A stretch of DNA of 64,000 nt, taken from Magicicada septendecula. Lineage: Eukaryota > Arthropoda > Insecta > Hemiptera > Cicadidae. A program made the position numbers and the translations under genes. Within the stretch, counting starts at the first letter, position 1, and each line of letters begins with the position of its first letter. Positions 45,166 through 56,882 of this stretch are shown here, in pieces. Below the pieces are notes generated by a model. The model was given only the letters and a program-made list of their open reading frames with translations. It was not told the origin of the DNA and made no database searches. The stretch lies in contig CM068370.1 of NCBI GenBank assembly GCA_034769895.1, forward strand, positions 44,587,844-44,651,843, written 5' to 3'.

Positions 45166-46273
45166 ACAAGTGACAAATACTTAAAATTGTGTAGGCCTAT
45201 GCCTTGCCTGTCATCTTATTACAATAACAAATAATTTTAGATTCAATAAAAATATTTCTGGTCAAAACTAATTTTACTCTTTAACTTTCAGTTTTTACAT
45301 ATTCAAAAGCTGAGGTCAAAAGACGAACCAGCTATAGGATTTCGCCTGGTTTGGCGTGGTGATGGAGAAAGGTTCCCTTGCCCTTGGCCGGTGATGTTTA
45401 GTTGGTAGTCACCATCTACATTAAACAGCGCACGTTGTCAGATGAGTCAGTCAATCTTGCCTGAGCTGTCCACTGCATGATTTATCAACACTCTTGTCCC
45501 ATAAAGCCACACTACGATCTTATTTCTGTCTTATTCAGAGTCAAGACACAGACCACGAAACTGAAGACGTCTTCCCCGCAGCTGAAATCGAAACGTTTAT
45601 ATTTTTAAGATGGACAAAGTCTTAACAGCCCTGAAATTTTAAAATAAAAAAAAATGAAATTCAGAATCTTATCCTGAATCCTTACGTTTTTGTCTTCATA
45701 TTTTCGTTTTTATTTTCATCTTTGAAATATCTAAAATACAGATTATGACGGTTCTTACCCGATGCTTTTCAATATTTTAAATAGAAAAGTGAGATCGCTA
45801 GGAAAAATAAGAAGGCCTTATTTTCTCTCACTAATGTTAACTTGTTCGCTATGTATTGACTTGTATTTGTTCAGGTATTAATTTTTTTCGTGTTTTATGT
45901 TTGTGTACGTCCAGGTTTTGTTTATATTCCCAAATAAAACATTTTACTAGGGGTTATGTTATTAAAGCCTGGAAATTCAAGTACTGACAAAAGTCAAGCT
46001 ACGGTGATTACTAAAAAACAGATTACGTAAAGATTTTACGAACAGAATGTTTGTAAACTTACATTACTAAATAAAGGTCCTATAGAAAACATTTTCACCA
46101 AACAAATAAGCTTATAAAACCAGCAGAATTTTATAATGTTGTGGAATATATTTTTTAAGTTTCATGGTAAAATTTTCTTTTGTGTTCCTCTATGTCCCTG
46201 CTTGAACTATATGAAGAATCTCTTTTCCGGATACTTTTAATTTTAAAGATATTAGTATCTTCCTAATAGTCAG
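45166..46273. other. Unassigned stretch
   Basis: No gene. A sequence CTGAAGACG...GAAACGTT near 45558-45600 superficially resembles the hammerhead motifs but its stems do not pair. A poly(A)-like AAAATAAAAAAAAATG follows at 45641-45656. Confidence 0.45.
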
Positions 46274-46326
46274 TTTTATTCAAATGAAATAAAATTAAAT
46301 ATACTTGACCAACAATCACTGCATAT

Positions 46327-48312
46327 TGTAACGTTACATAACCCATGCCCAATAACGATGAATAAATAAAGGAGGATTAATATAACCACCAGAGTGGTTA
46401 AATCATCAATAATAGTTAAAAATCAATAATTACCCATTTTGAAAGTCAGAAATGGGGATTATGTATCAAACTATGAGAACCTTTGTAATCTAACACACTG
46501 TAACCATAGAAAACAATACTAAGTGTAATCATAAAAGTGCAGTGTACAAAGTGGAACATAGTATGTTATGTGGAAGTGTCAAACATTTTAAAAGGGCATC
46601 TCACAAATTTGTGCTGAAGGTGCAAGAAACAGTATTATAGCAATAAACTGTAATCCTATTGATAAGTTGTTGTAGTTTTGTATTGTGTAGGCCACAATGG
46701 CATTATAACTGTAATTAATATTTGTTTACTATGATTATTTTTGTTTATGTTTAAAAGAATCCAGGGTTATATTAAACTAATAATGCCCAATTACTACTAT
46801 ATTAAGGAGATGGAATGGAAAATAAAGTAGTGTAGAGTAAGAATACATTGACCAAAGTATAAGTCATGAATAAACTAAAATAAAAAAATCATTAAATTAT
46901 AAAATACCAATAGCCAAGCTTAAATATATTCATGAAGAAAAATCTTATATAAATTAAAATTAATTATAACTAAGATTTGAAAAGGAGTATTTTTTTTAAA
47001 GAAGAAATGAAATAATAATATAATACTAGCCTATTTACCTAAAACGGTACCTAGGTTAGCCAATAAAAAACCATCAACTTCTTGGTTACTATGAGTAACT
47101 AGCTAACAAGAAATTGATTGATTGTTAAATGGTATTCAATGTGAGAGGATGAAAAAAGTGTAATGTCCTATAAAATTTTATAAATTTAATAAAGAGTATT
47201 CAGAATAAACCACTCAAAAATTAAGAAAACGAGTCAGCACTAGACACTACATCAGAGACGTCCTTTGAACTACAACAATTCACACCAGAAGATCGATGAA
47301 CACCAATAAATCCTGCTAACCACATCTCAATCGAGACGTCATCATTGAAAATCATTGGGTGAGATCGTTTCCTTTTAAAATTTAACTAAATTACACCTCA
47401 ACTATAAATATAGAACACTAGAAACAGCACCATCTCTTTAAATTCATCAGAAAACAAGGTGAACATAAACTTTATTTTAATTAACCAAAAAACAGTAAAA
47501 TGTGGATTCGCTAATAACGTTCCAGCCGCCATTATTCTTAGTGTTTGTTTTACAGTGAAGAAACGTAGTCTGCGCTCTGGGGGTCAAAAAATCAACTGAA
47601 TGATACAGATTACACAAATTTTAAATAATTAACGTAAAGTTTGATACAAACCCATATGCATTTCTGACTTCCTCAAAGTTCAAAGAACCTTAAATAACCC
47701 TGGGAAATTAATTAATTATTTTTTTCTTTATTAAAAACTGTAATAAAAATATTTGTTATGTGTTATATGTTAGTAAATTTAAGATGGAAGTAACGTTGTG
47801 ATTTGTGAAATAATCGATTATCAATTCATGTTTTGGAGACCACAGTGTCCAGTAAATAAAAAATAAATTCAAGGAATGCCTTGCGTTTAAATAATAAATT
47901 GTGTATTATTTCTAGTAGATGGTAGTTGGTTACAGGAAATAAGGAAAAATCGAGAAGAGAAAGGGAATCAGGCCGGTCATCAAAAATTATTAAGTATTAT
48001 AAAGGTAACTTAACCTTAAATGGGTTCGTAAAAAAGAGGAAACAGCTGATGCCACGAGCGGAAAAAAATTTTAAATACCCGATTGTATACAAAGAGAGTA
48101 ATTCTCTTTGGCTCTCTTTACTCTCTCTCCTACCTATTTTCAAACAACGGCATTGATTTAGTACAAACAAAATTAAGAAAATCATTCGATATTCTTTCAT
48201 AAACACACACACTCGATTTTAGAAAGCAAATAACACAAAAAGATAACAAATTTTGTAACCAAGATAGACGCAACTCACACAGAAGAAGGTGAAGAGAGGG
48301 CGAGACGTTACA
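46327..48312. mobile_element. LTR-like insertion (candidate solo LTR), 1986 bp
   Basis: Starts TGTAACG and ends CGTTACA (inverted 7-bp TG...CA termini) with a 4-bp target duplication ATAT at 46323-46326 and 48313-48316. It splits the left arm of the inverted-repeat element exactly at this point. No gag-pol sequence is visible. Near the right end TTAAATACCCG and a TC-rich initiator-like stretch (48073-48130) could be a promoter. At almost 2 kb it is long for a solo LTR, so a non-coding (TRIM/LARD-like) element is the alternative. Confidence 0.6.
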
Positions 48313-48608
48313 ATATTTATAAAGTTACATCGACCGTAACCACGGAAATATTATTGGAATTTTCTAATTAGATTTTGGAACCGCCGGCACGGAAATTTTT
48401 AGTCTCCCAAAATTCTTCTTTTTTAACACGTCCCTACAATTCACCGAGAAGAAGAATATTGTGAGTAGTTTTATAAACGAATACTAAATTGTAAACATTA
48501 ATAAATAAGATTTTTATAATGAAAAATATAAGTAGTTTGCGTCAGGAAATAATAAATCCCTTATATTATTATATTATTTTGTCATACTAATTATTTGAGT
48601 GAAGGAAA

Positions 48609-49323
48609 TTTTTTTGTTATTAGTGGGGGTCTTACAGTCTATGCCGCATCCCGCATTTCGATCACCATTTCTCCCTATCCTTCCAGTCATCGTCTTCAAT
48701 AGCTCGATCTCTCATGGTTTTCCTAATTCCTGTTCTCCATTCAGTTGTCAGTCTTCCTTTTCTTCTCTTGTTTTGTGATGTATAAGTCAATGCTTTCTTT
48801 GGCCATCGCTTCTCCTCCATCCTCATTACGTGACCATACCTAGAGCAACGGTCTGGATTTTATTCTTTCTGCTGTTGTAAATATGCGCCCTGTTTTCTTT
48901 CTTATAGCTTCGTTTCTAACATGTTGCATTCAAGAAATATTACACGCTCTTCTTAAGAAGTCCACTTCCACAGTTTCTACCATCTTTTTCTCTTTATCTG
49001 AAAGTTGCCAGCATTCGCAGCCATAAGTTAAAATGGGCTCCACAATAGTTGTGTATATTGTCAGTTTAGTTTGAAGTTTCATTTTGTTCGACCAAAGTAA
49101 CGAGTTTAGCAGACGAATAGCCTTTTTTTCCTGTTGTATCCTACTTTTGATGTCATTCTTTGTTGTTCCGTTTTCTGAAATAATGCTTCCCAAATATTTG
49201 AATTGGCTAGACTTTCCGATTCTATGGAATTGCAGATCTGGGTCTTCTTCTTGCATGTCTCCTATTTTTGTTTTAGTAGTGTTTATGTTTAGACCCCATA
49301 TACTTCTACATATACTTTGGATT
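48609..49323 (-). mobile_element. 5'-truncated LINE insertion with 9-bp target duplication
   Basis: The insert lies between two copies of TGAAGGAAA (48600-48608 and 49324-49332). Its 3' end is at 48609 with a seven-base poly(A) (TTTTTTT on the plus strand). The minus-strand coding part is an RT C-terminus: KYLGSIISENGTTKNDIKSR, LLWSNKMKLQTK, ILTYGCECWQL, FLRRACNIS (48930-49256), followed by KRWPKKALTYTSQNKRRKGR and a short tail. Target duplication, poly(A) and 5' truncation are the marks of target-primed reverse transcription. Confidence 0.92.
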
Positions 49324-49605
49324 TGAAGGAAAATGCATTAGATAATTAAAAGAGAGAATTTTAAATCATTTTACACGCTCATTTAGAAAATTTTGTTAGC
49401 GCAAACAGTCAGTGTTAGGCCTATATCAACTAGGATTTACAATACAGGCCTAGGTATTCTAAATTAACATCTACTGCGATAATAATTTTAAGTTGCGATT
49501 ATTACATTGTAATTACCAGACGCAAAGTATTCAGCAAGTTAATGTTAACATTAATTAATCAAATCTTATTTCAAAGTAAACTGATAGCAATTTGTTTTTG
49601 TTTTA

Positions 49606-50620
49606 GATTCATCCCGGCTGTGACGATTCAAACATCCGCCTTCGTCAACATTGCAACGCCTGGGCGAGGGAGGTTTGAACCCAGGCGCCCCCAGAGGGCT
49701 CTGTCGGGCGCAGTACCTTCAGCAGCAGCAGTAAATTCAAACATCGGGCCTTTTAATATTACCGGCTCTAGTTTCATCCCGGCTGTGACGTTGCAATGCT
49801 GACGAATCCAGGTGTTTGAATTATTATCGCACTTGATGTTAATTTAGAATACCTAGTCCTGTATTGTAAATCCTAGTTGATATAGCCCTAACACTGATTG
49901 TTTACGCTGACAAAATTTTCTAAATAAGCGTTTAAAATGATTTAATAATTCTCTCTTTTAATTATCTAATGTATTTTCCTTCACACAAATAATCAGTATG
50001 AGAAAATAAGGGATTTATTACTTCATGAGGCAAAATATTTATTTTTTAATTATAGAAAGCTTGTTTTATTAATGTTTCTAATTTAGTATTACTTTATAAA
50101 ACTACTTAAAATATTCTTCTTCATCGGTGGCTTGTAGGGACGTGTTAAAAAAGAAGAATTTTGAGAGACTAAACATTTCCGTGCCGGCGGTTCCAAGTCT
50201 AATTAAATAATTCCAATAATATTTCGGTGGTTGCGGTCGATATAAATTTGTAAATATAAAGTGATTGTAGGTCAAGTATATTTAATTTTATTTCACTTGA
50301 ATAAAATACAGCCGGGATGAAATTAGAGCCGGTAATAAAGGCCCGACACCTGGCTTCGTCAACATTGCAACGCCTGGGAGAGGGACGTTTGAACCCAGCC
50401 GCCCCCCCGAGGCCTCTGTCGGGCGCAGTACCTGCAGCAGCAGTAAATTCAAACACCGGGTCTTTTAATATTACCGGCTCTAGATTCATCCCGGCTGTGA
50501 CGATTCAAACACCTGGCTTCGTCAACATTGTAACGCCTGGGAGAGGGACGTTTGAATTGGTACTGGACGTGACGACAAATTCAAACATCGGCCCTTTTAA
50601 TATTACCGGTAAGTTTTCGA
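49606..50620 (+). repeat. GC-rich modules of about 165 bp, partly direct and partly inverted
   Basis: A module starting ATTCATCCCGGCTGTGACG and ending AATATTACCGGCTCTAG occurs at about 49606-49770, restarts at 49770, and recurs at about 50345-50490 and 50487-50615. Segment 50308-50345 is in inverted orientation. In one plus-strand frame the modules stay open and repeat FIPAVTIQT, NSN(T/I)G.FNITG and TPGRG.FE. The first module is preceded by TTTTTGTTTTAG and the last is followed by GTAAGTTTT, which look like splice sites. Confidence 0.7.
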
Positions 50621-50639
50621 AGCTTTCTTTGTCCGTTCT

Positions 50640-51285
50640 TTAATGATAACTGTGCGTTATAATGTGTAATCCGTTTACGCCAAAGCCAAGTATACATGAG
50701 ACATTTTTGTTGTGTATGAACTGTATTTAAGGTTAGGAAGGAACGTACATAAGTGAGTGTGTTGGCAGTTCTCTTCTTATTACGCAATAAAGCATTTGAA
50801 AAAATTAAACAGTACAAACTGTATAAGTTAAAAGTCATTTTTTTGTTTTAGGTTTTGACAAAACGGCGCCAGAAATAATGACTTGACTATATTTCACAGG
50901 GAATTGGCAAAAAAAAAAACCTGAAGGAGACAACGACCTACTTGTCCTTTTTGTGGGGAGCGTAATCATCCACGCCTTTTCGTCAACGTGTTTTGTTATT
51001 CAGGATTGTAACAAAAACAATAAACAAAATTTACAGTGTATTTCTTTTATTTTTTTGCTCTTCTCAGGAAATTGTCACTCACTCACTCATCCACACGCGA
51101 ATATTTGTAAAGTATATAAACAAATTAATAAATTCACTAGTAAGAAGCTTTTTTTTTATGGCAGTGTGAGCTGGATCAAGAAGCCAAGAGAAAGCCCCGA
51201 CATCAAAACTATAGAAATTTCAAAGTGTCGGAAAGTGACAAATGAACTAATTCTACTGAAAAGAAAACAAAAGTATTAAGGGAAT
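50640..51285. other. Unassigned stretch
   Basis: A 108-codon plus frame at 50953-51279 has no motif I recognise. Nothing else seen. Confidence 0.45.
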
Positions 51286-51289
51286 ACCT

Positions 51290-52380
51290 CTAGCGTAACG
51301 CGTCTATGACTGGAGGAACTCTAGAAAATATGCTCAAGGCGCCTTGGCTGAGTTGTCGTCCAGCCGAAGGATTCCGTGAGTTTGTCAAGAGCCTCCTTGA
51401 GGGAGTGGCAGGACACCGTTCTAGCTGACGCCTACGGCAGGTGCCGAGTCGCCCGGGCCACTGTGGGTCTAACCTCCTGCCGGTGAATCCTTTAAAAAGC
51501 CGCGGAGATTCACCACGGACGTGGTGACAGGTTGATAAAACAAAATCCTCACATACACGCTTATTACTAACTATACTTCCTTCTGCTGCAAAAACACGAC
51601 CGCGCTGTGAAACATTACGCTGGCGTTCAACGGGCTGCGACTTCGAAAACTCACATCCTCCAGGATGCTAAGACGCCCGTAAACCTTCTGTCTCTTTCTT
51701 ATTTGTTGTTCTCCCCTAGGGCAGGTCTTCAAACGGTAAAAGCTCTCCAAGCTGTCCCGTCGCATGCCAGTCTTTTCGTTTCTTCGTAACACCCTCTGAT
51801 TTTAATGCTATGTATTAACTTCATTCTTGTACGCCCTCTTCTTTTTTCTCCTTCTATGACACCCTCCATGGCAGTTGTAAGCAAACAGTCTCTTCTTAAA
51901 CAATGATCTAACCAATTCCTTTTCCTATTTTCTATTACCTTCAGGATTCTTCTCTCTTCCCCTATTCTTCTTAAAACTTCAGCATTCCTTACTTTATCAA
52001 CCCACCTCACTTTTTTGATTGCTCGCTAAACCCACATCTTAAATCCTTCTCATCTTGTCTCATGCTCTTTCCTCAGTGTCCACGTCTCTGCACCATATAA
52101 AGCAACGCTCCACGCATAACATTTGGCCAACCTTTTTCTTAAATTCTTATTAATTTTCCCACACAGCAGTTTTTTCTTCGCATTAAATTCCTCTTTCGCT
52201 ATAGCAATTCTTGCTCTAATTTCACGAGTGCAGGACATATCTTCACTTACCAAGCTTCCAAGATATTTAAACAACTCCACCTGTTGTATTTTGTCCCTAG
52301 TCCCGTTACCTTTCCTGAAACCGAGCTCTTCCTCTAACGTGGCATCCAGTTTCCCATATATTCTTCTATTCAACACTTAA
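51290..52380 (-). pseudogene. Non-LTR retrotransposon fragment with internally deleted RT
   Basis: The open frame at 52376-52050 begins KLDATLEEELGFRKGNGTRD, the RT block before the first catalytic motif, and passes directly to KIQQVELFKYLGSLVSEDM, which lies beyond the catalytic FADD. The palm with both catalytic motifs has been removed without a frameshift. The C-terminus follows (VALYGAETWTLRKEHETR; then, after a stop, RKRNWLDHCLRRD and EGEKRRGRTRMKLI). The 3' UTR (51290-51720) is GC-rich with a GGATTCACCGGCAGGAGG-type block on the minus strand. Confidence 0.85.
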
Positions 52381-53098
52381 CAACACATTTGGCTGCATGC
52401 GATATCAAACTAATAGTTCTGAACTCTTCGCATATCTTTGCATTCTTGTACAGTAGGAACATTAAATATTACGTATGCCTCTTTATTTCTTTCAAACGTT
52501 AACTAGACATTTAAAGTGATGATTCAGGACAAACTAACTAGTATAACCTAATTCTTGAAGTGAAGAAGAAGAAGAAGAAGAAGAAGTATGAGTAAAGTAA
52601 TTGTTGTGCTCGTAACATTCAGTTGTGTTCAGGCACAGATTTGGAGTGGGTAAGTCAAATGTAAAAGCAGACGGTCTGGCGGGAACCGTAACTGCGGACT
52701 AACATAAAAATTCATAAAACGCAGAACTGGGTCAAATTGTGTACCCAATTGCAGCTTTGCTTTTCAATATGTACTATGGCGGCGTCTCAAGGCGGACTTC
52801 CTTATTATGAATTCAGTCTTGAGTGCGGTTTCCTAGTGACACACTTTGAGTTTTATTTTATCTGAGAAACAGCAGACAATTGTCTAACTTGGATAATATG
52901 CAAACTACAGACTTTATCAAAATATTTCTAACTTGTTAATACTGCGATTACCACATGTACTCACCACCAACGTAACCGAAACTACGTTGCATAGTCAAAA
53001 GAGTAAAATTTAAAATATCTGAATGTTTAACTAACTCATTCACTGTATAAAGGTTACGCCTTTTCACTGCAGACAGGTAACTCTATCTCTTTGTCACT
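52381..53098. other. Unassigned AT-rich stretch
   Basis: No gene; a short (GAA)n tract at 52563-52587. Confidence 0.5.
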
Positions 53099-53890
53099 TC
53101 ATCATCATCATCACCATATCATCCTCAAGATTTAAAACAAGAATGGTTTGTTCCGGTCTCAAATAGGCAAATATTACTGCTGGTTACTCCAGCGCTTCCT
53201 CGGACGTCCCACACCTCTCCGTCCCCTCGGCTTATAGTTCCATAGTTGTTTGGGGATGCGGTAGTCATCCATTCGGCAAAGATGTTCCCACCAATCCAGC
53301 CGATACTGGGTGATCCTGTCGAGTATACTCATAATATTCAGTTCCTGCCGTATATCTGTGTTTCTTCTATGATCACAGTATCTTCTATGGAGAGTATACC
53401 CTGCCACCTGCCTGAGAAATCTCATTTCAGCCGTTTGGATGCGACTGGCCTGGCCTTTCGTTAAAGTCCAATTCTCAGATCCATAAAGAAGCGTGGGAAG
53501 AGCCATCACCTTGTAGAATTTTAGGCGTGTTCCTTTACTTGCTGACTTATGGGTTCGCCTGATGGTCCCGCACATAAGGTTGAACTTATGCAACTTATTC
53601 ACCACGTCGTTGCTTGCATTATAAGACACAGTGTAGCCCAGGTATTAAAAACTACTAACTTGTCCCAGGACAGTACCATCTATAACAATTTTTGCCCGTA
53701 TGGGATCAGTTCCACAAAAAGCCAACACCTTGGTTCTAATTGTGGATATCTGTAATCCTGAGCCTTTGCAGATTCCATTTAACAAATGTATACCCATCTG
53801 CAATGTTTTCAGAGTCCGACAGAATAGCCTGATCGTCCGAAAACAACAAAGTGTCAATTGTAGAGTGACCAATCATAAAATGGTCATTTC
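53099..53890 (-). pseudogene. Non-LTR retrotransposon RT 3' fragment
   Basis: On the minus strand: LLFSDDQAILSDSE (FADD box with A to S), ISTIRTKVLAFCGTDPIR, then after a stop near 53645 a 151-codon open part with GTIRRTHKSASKGTRLKFY, LPTLLYGSENWTLTKGQ, MRFLRQVAGYTLHRRYCD, RLDWWEHLCRMDDYRIPK and RGRRGVGRPRKRW. The tail ends ATC/GAT-rich near 53100. Same family as 1-372 and, for the palm part, 44.5 and 62.1 kb. Confidence 0.88.
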
Positions 53891-54287
53891 ATATGATTTG
53901 TCACTTCATAGTTCCCAAAATCCATCAAGAAGCTCGTGATGTCATTCATTCCTCTTTCTTTCCTTCCTACCAATTTTTCCTTATTGCAGCGTATTCTCCG
54001 AAAATTGTTGTGCCTTATAAAAAGTCTGCAAACTTTCTTTTCTCTTTTCCATTTTTTAAATAGTTTCCTCCTATTTCTTATATCCTCAAAACCTGTAGTC
54101 CTTTATCTTTTGCGAAGAAGTAGATACGAAAGAAGGGTAGAAAGAAGTAAAAAACGTTTCTTTATCTTATTGTTGTTTGTGTCATTATTATTTTAGTTGT
54201 TTCAGAGTTAGTTTTAAGTGTGCTTTCTATATCCTTTTAAATACTCTTAGTGTAATTTAATAGAAGGGCTAATCAACATATTACTTT
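53891..54287. other. Unassigned stretch
   Basis: Pyrimidine-rich; an 86-codon plus frame (53936-54196) is low complexity and hydrophobic, probably chance. Confidence 0.45.
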
Positions 54288-54348
54288 CAAATAAACAACG
54301 TTACTCACCGTCAGAGGCTCAATTCTTATATTTGCGATGTTATATTAG

Positions 54349-54389
54349 ACTCAACATGTTTCGGGACAGCTTGTCCCATCCTCAGGAAT
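54349..54389 (-). ncRNA. Hammerhead-ribozyme-like motif, 3' end of the PLE
   Basis: On the minus strand: ATTC (stem I), core CTGAGGA (N7 = G), one extra T, stem II GGGACA/TGTCCC, GAAA, palindromic ACATGT for stem III, T as the cleavage-site base, then GAGT. Stem I pairs with one G-U. The zero-loop stem III suggests that folding would need a dimer. Confidence 0.65.
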
Positions 54390-54609
54390 AAAAAAAAAAA
54401 CACACTTCAAACCTCAATAGAGGATGAATCGTCGAACATTATAAAATATCAAAATCCAAAACACACATTGAATAAATTAATGAAAACCACAACACTAGGC
54501 CCACGTATAGGCTCCAAGGTGCACACCTCAAGCCAGCTGAACGCTCACTAAGTAAAATCACTCATCGCTCGAAAGATGTCGCAGTGCGGTATCATATAAA
54601 GCATTCGAC

Positions 54610-56418
54610 TTAAAAGTTCAGTTGATCGTTCAAAACAAATAGCCTGGTGTCACTATTATTATAAGCTTTGTAAATCTCGAATTCTTCGAGAGCGTTCATA
54701 TACTGTCCCTTATTGCAAATATGGAGGGGGACTAAGTTAGTCTTAAAATCAGTATAACCGTGATTTTCATTGACAAGATGTTTAGCAAAACTAGATTTCA
54801 TGTTTTCGAGGGCACGATGACTTGTGGGTGGCCTATGTTCAACGAACCTTTTTAAAAAACCACGGCCAGTCTGTCCCACATAAAACGCGTCGCAATCATC
54901 GCATATCAATTTGTATACCCCCGTTTTCTTCTCGAGGGCTGTAGGTTCATGAACGCGCAAGATATTTAAAATGTTATTAGTCGTTCTATAGGCAGCGATA
55001 AGATTGCTATTATTGTTCAGAATAGGTGCTATAATCTTGGGCATAAGGTCTGTGTACGGAGTCAGGATATATTTATGCGTTCCTTCCATAGGTGTCCTAC
55101 GTGTGTTGGTATCCTTACGTTTGTTGCGTTTTCTGAGGATGCTGTCTATCAATGATTCCTTGTAACCGTTAGAGGACGCGATGTGTTTAATGATGCTCAA
55201 CTCGTTATAGTAATCTTGCAAATTAAGGGGTACTGATAAAAGACGGCCGATCATACTATGAAAGGTGGCCAGCTTATGAGTCATCGGATGATGGGATGTA
55301 GCATGAATAACGATATCAGTAGCAGTAGGCTTCCTGTATATACCAAACTGAATCTTATTTCCATGCCTACTGATAGTAAGATCCATGAAGTTTAATTTAC
55401 CGTTATCTTCGACCTCTAGTGTAAACTTCATATTGTCATTGATGCTATTCAAATAATTGTGTAAAATGTCAATCTGACGGTGTGTGCCATTGTAAATCAA
55501 AAAAGTATCGTCAACGTAACGTCCATAAAACACTATGTTAGAGTCGAATCTATTGTTAGAAAATATAAAAGAATTTTCAAAATAATTTAAGTAGACGTCG
55601 GCCAAAAGGCCTGAAAGTGGAGAGCCCATTGCCAACCCATCGAGTTGGCTGTAGAATTCCTTGTTATGTGTAAAGTAATTCTGATTGAGAAGTAAGTCTA
55701 AAAGGTCCATCAACTCTGTAATACATTCAGCGCTTAATTTTTTCGCGTTAACAAAACTAAGGACCCTGAGGGTGTCAATGACTGGAACATTAGTGTACAG
55801 TTTGACGATGTCAAACGAAGCCAACTTGTAGTGAGGCTCAATAGTTAGATCTTTTATTTTATTAATGAAATCTGTGTTGTTAACAACGCTGCGCTTATTG
55901 GTCAGGTTCAAATTTTGTTTAAGCACACTTACTAGTTTTTTGGCCGTTTTGTATCCCGGTGCAGTGGTGAAGTTGACTAACGGTCTTATTGGAAAGCCAA
56001 CCTTGTGGATTTTCGGTAACCCTGTCAATACCGGTGCTCTAGAGTTGATAGGTTTTAAAGACCTCCTAGTGCGCTCATCAAACAGGTGTACAGATTTGTT
56101 CAAATTCTGGTTTAGTTTTTGGACATATTTATCAGTGGGATCCACGTTTAATTTCTTTATGTTATTATTAGCGATGAAGTCATTGACTCTGTCATTATAA
56201 TCTTTTGTACCCATGATGACCACAGTACTGCCCTTGTCAGCCTCAGTGACGAAGGCTTGGTTATTAATGAGTTTCTGTTTTATACTCGCTAGGATCCTAC
56301 GTTCCCCGTTATATTTTTTAAACGTATTCGAAACGTGGGGACGATTCTCAGATTCCCGATTATTGATATATTTATTAAGTTTATTGTTAATCAAGAAACG
56401 CACCTCGTCCGGCTGCAT
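54610..56418 (-). pseudogene. PLE ORF, main part: reverse transcriptase plus GIY-YIG endonuclease
   Basis: A 602-codon open frame, the major part of a PLE polyprotein. Residues ~55-70 (TEADKGSTVVIM) and ~132-150 (TGLPKIHK, RPLVNF) are RT N-terminal motifs. SFDIVKLYTNVP (~201-212) carries the first catalytic Asp, GLAMGSPLSGLLADVYL (~261-277) follows, and FYGRYVDDTFLIY (~297-309) is the catalytic box. Residues ~499-530 form the GIY-YIG endonuclease (TGVYKLICDDCDAFYVGQTG, then R and FVEHR), with a Cys pair in the linker as in Penelope/Neptune enzymes. It is intact in itself but separated from its N-terminus by a one-base frameshift at about 56420 and by the Harbinger insert. Confidence 0.93.
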
Positions 56419-56419
56419 T

Positions 56420-56647
56420 GGTTATCAATTGCTTTAATCATCGTTTCGGCACATATAACCTCATTAATAATATTATCACGGCATGTATTAGATGTATACT
56501 TCGGTAAGTTATATTTCAAACTTTTACATAACAAACCAGTTTCAGCGTCAGTCAACTCAATTGAAGTTAGATTCCGCAGTCGTTCATGAAACTTGTGTTT
56601 ACAGTTATCATTAGTGACGGTCGATATTTGCTTATCTATTAGTCTAC
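56420..56647 (-). pseudogene. PLE ORF, middle segment
   Basis: Continuous frame with RLIDKQISTVTND, LTSIELTDAETGLLCKSL and YNLPKYTSN, typical of PLE N-terminal regions. It is joined to the N-terminal segment across the Harbinger insertion (one copy of the TAC duplication keeps the frame) and to the main part by a one-base frame change at about 56420. Confidence 0.85.
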
Positions 56648-56882
56648 AGTGTCCCCTAAACGATCAATAATATTGTCAATATTCGCTTCAATAATGACGG
56701 AGGACCATATTGATGGAAATATTGATCGTCTAGGAGCGTATTGAAGCGTTCTATCAATATTGACGAATATTGATAGAAAATTATATTTTCTGTCAATATT
56801 GAAGAACCGTTTGAATATCTAGGAGGTTTATTGTCAATATTTCCTTCAATATCAGTTGCCTGTGAGACCGCGAACTGAGAAC

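Larger units (their letters stand above)
46274..50306. mobile_element. Long inverted-repeat element interrupted by two insertions in its left arm
   Basis: The left arm is in three pieces (46274-46326, 48317-48608, 49333 to about 49500) and the right arm is continuous (about 49815-50306). Sequence on either side of each insertion matches contiguous sequence of the right arm, for example ACAATCACT..ATATTTA then TCGACCG, and TTTG(A/T)GTGAAGGAAA(A)TGCATTAG-like. The arms are about 500 bp and moderately diverged. The centre holds GC-rich repeat modules. No transposase was found, so the class is unknown. Confidence 0.75.

Noticed and set aside
45558..45600. Hammerhead-like CTGAAGA...GAAACGTT
   Set aside because: Stems I and II do not pair; only short core words match.
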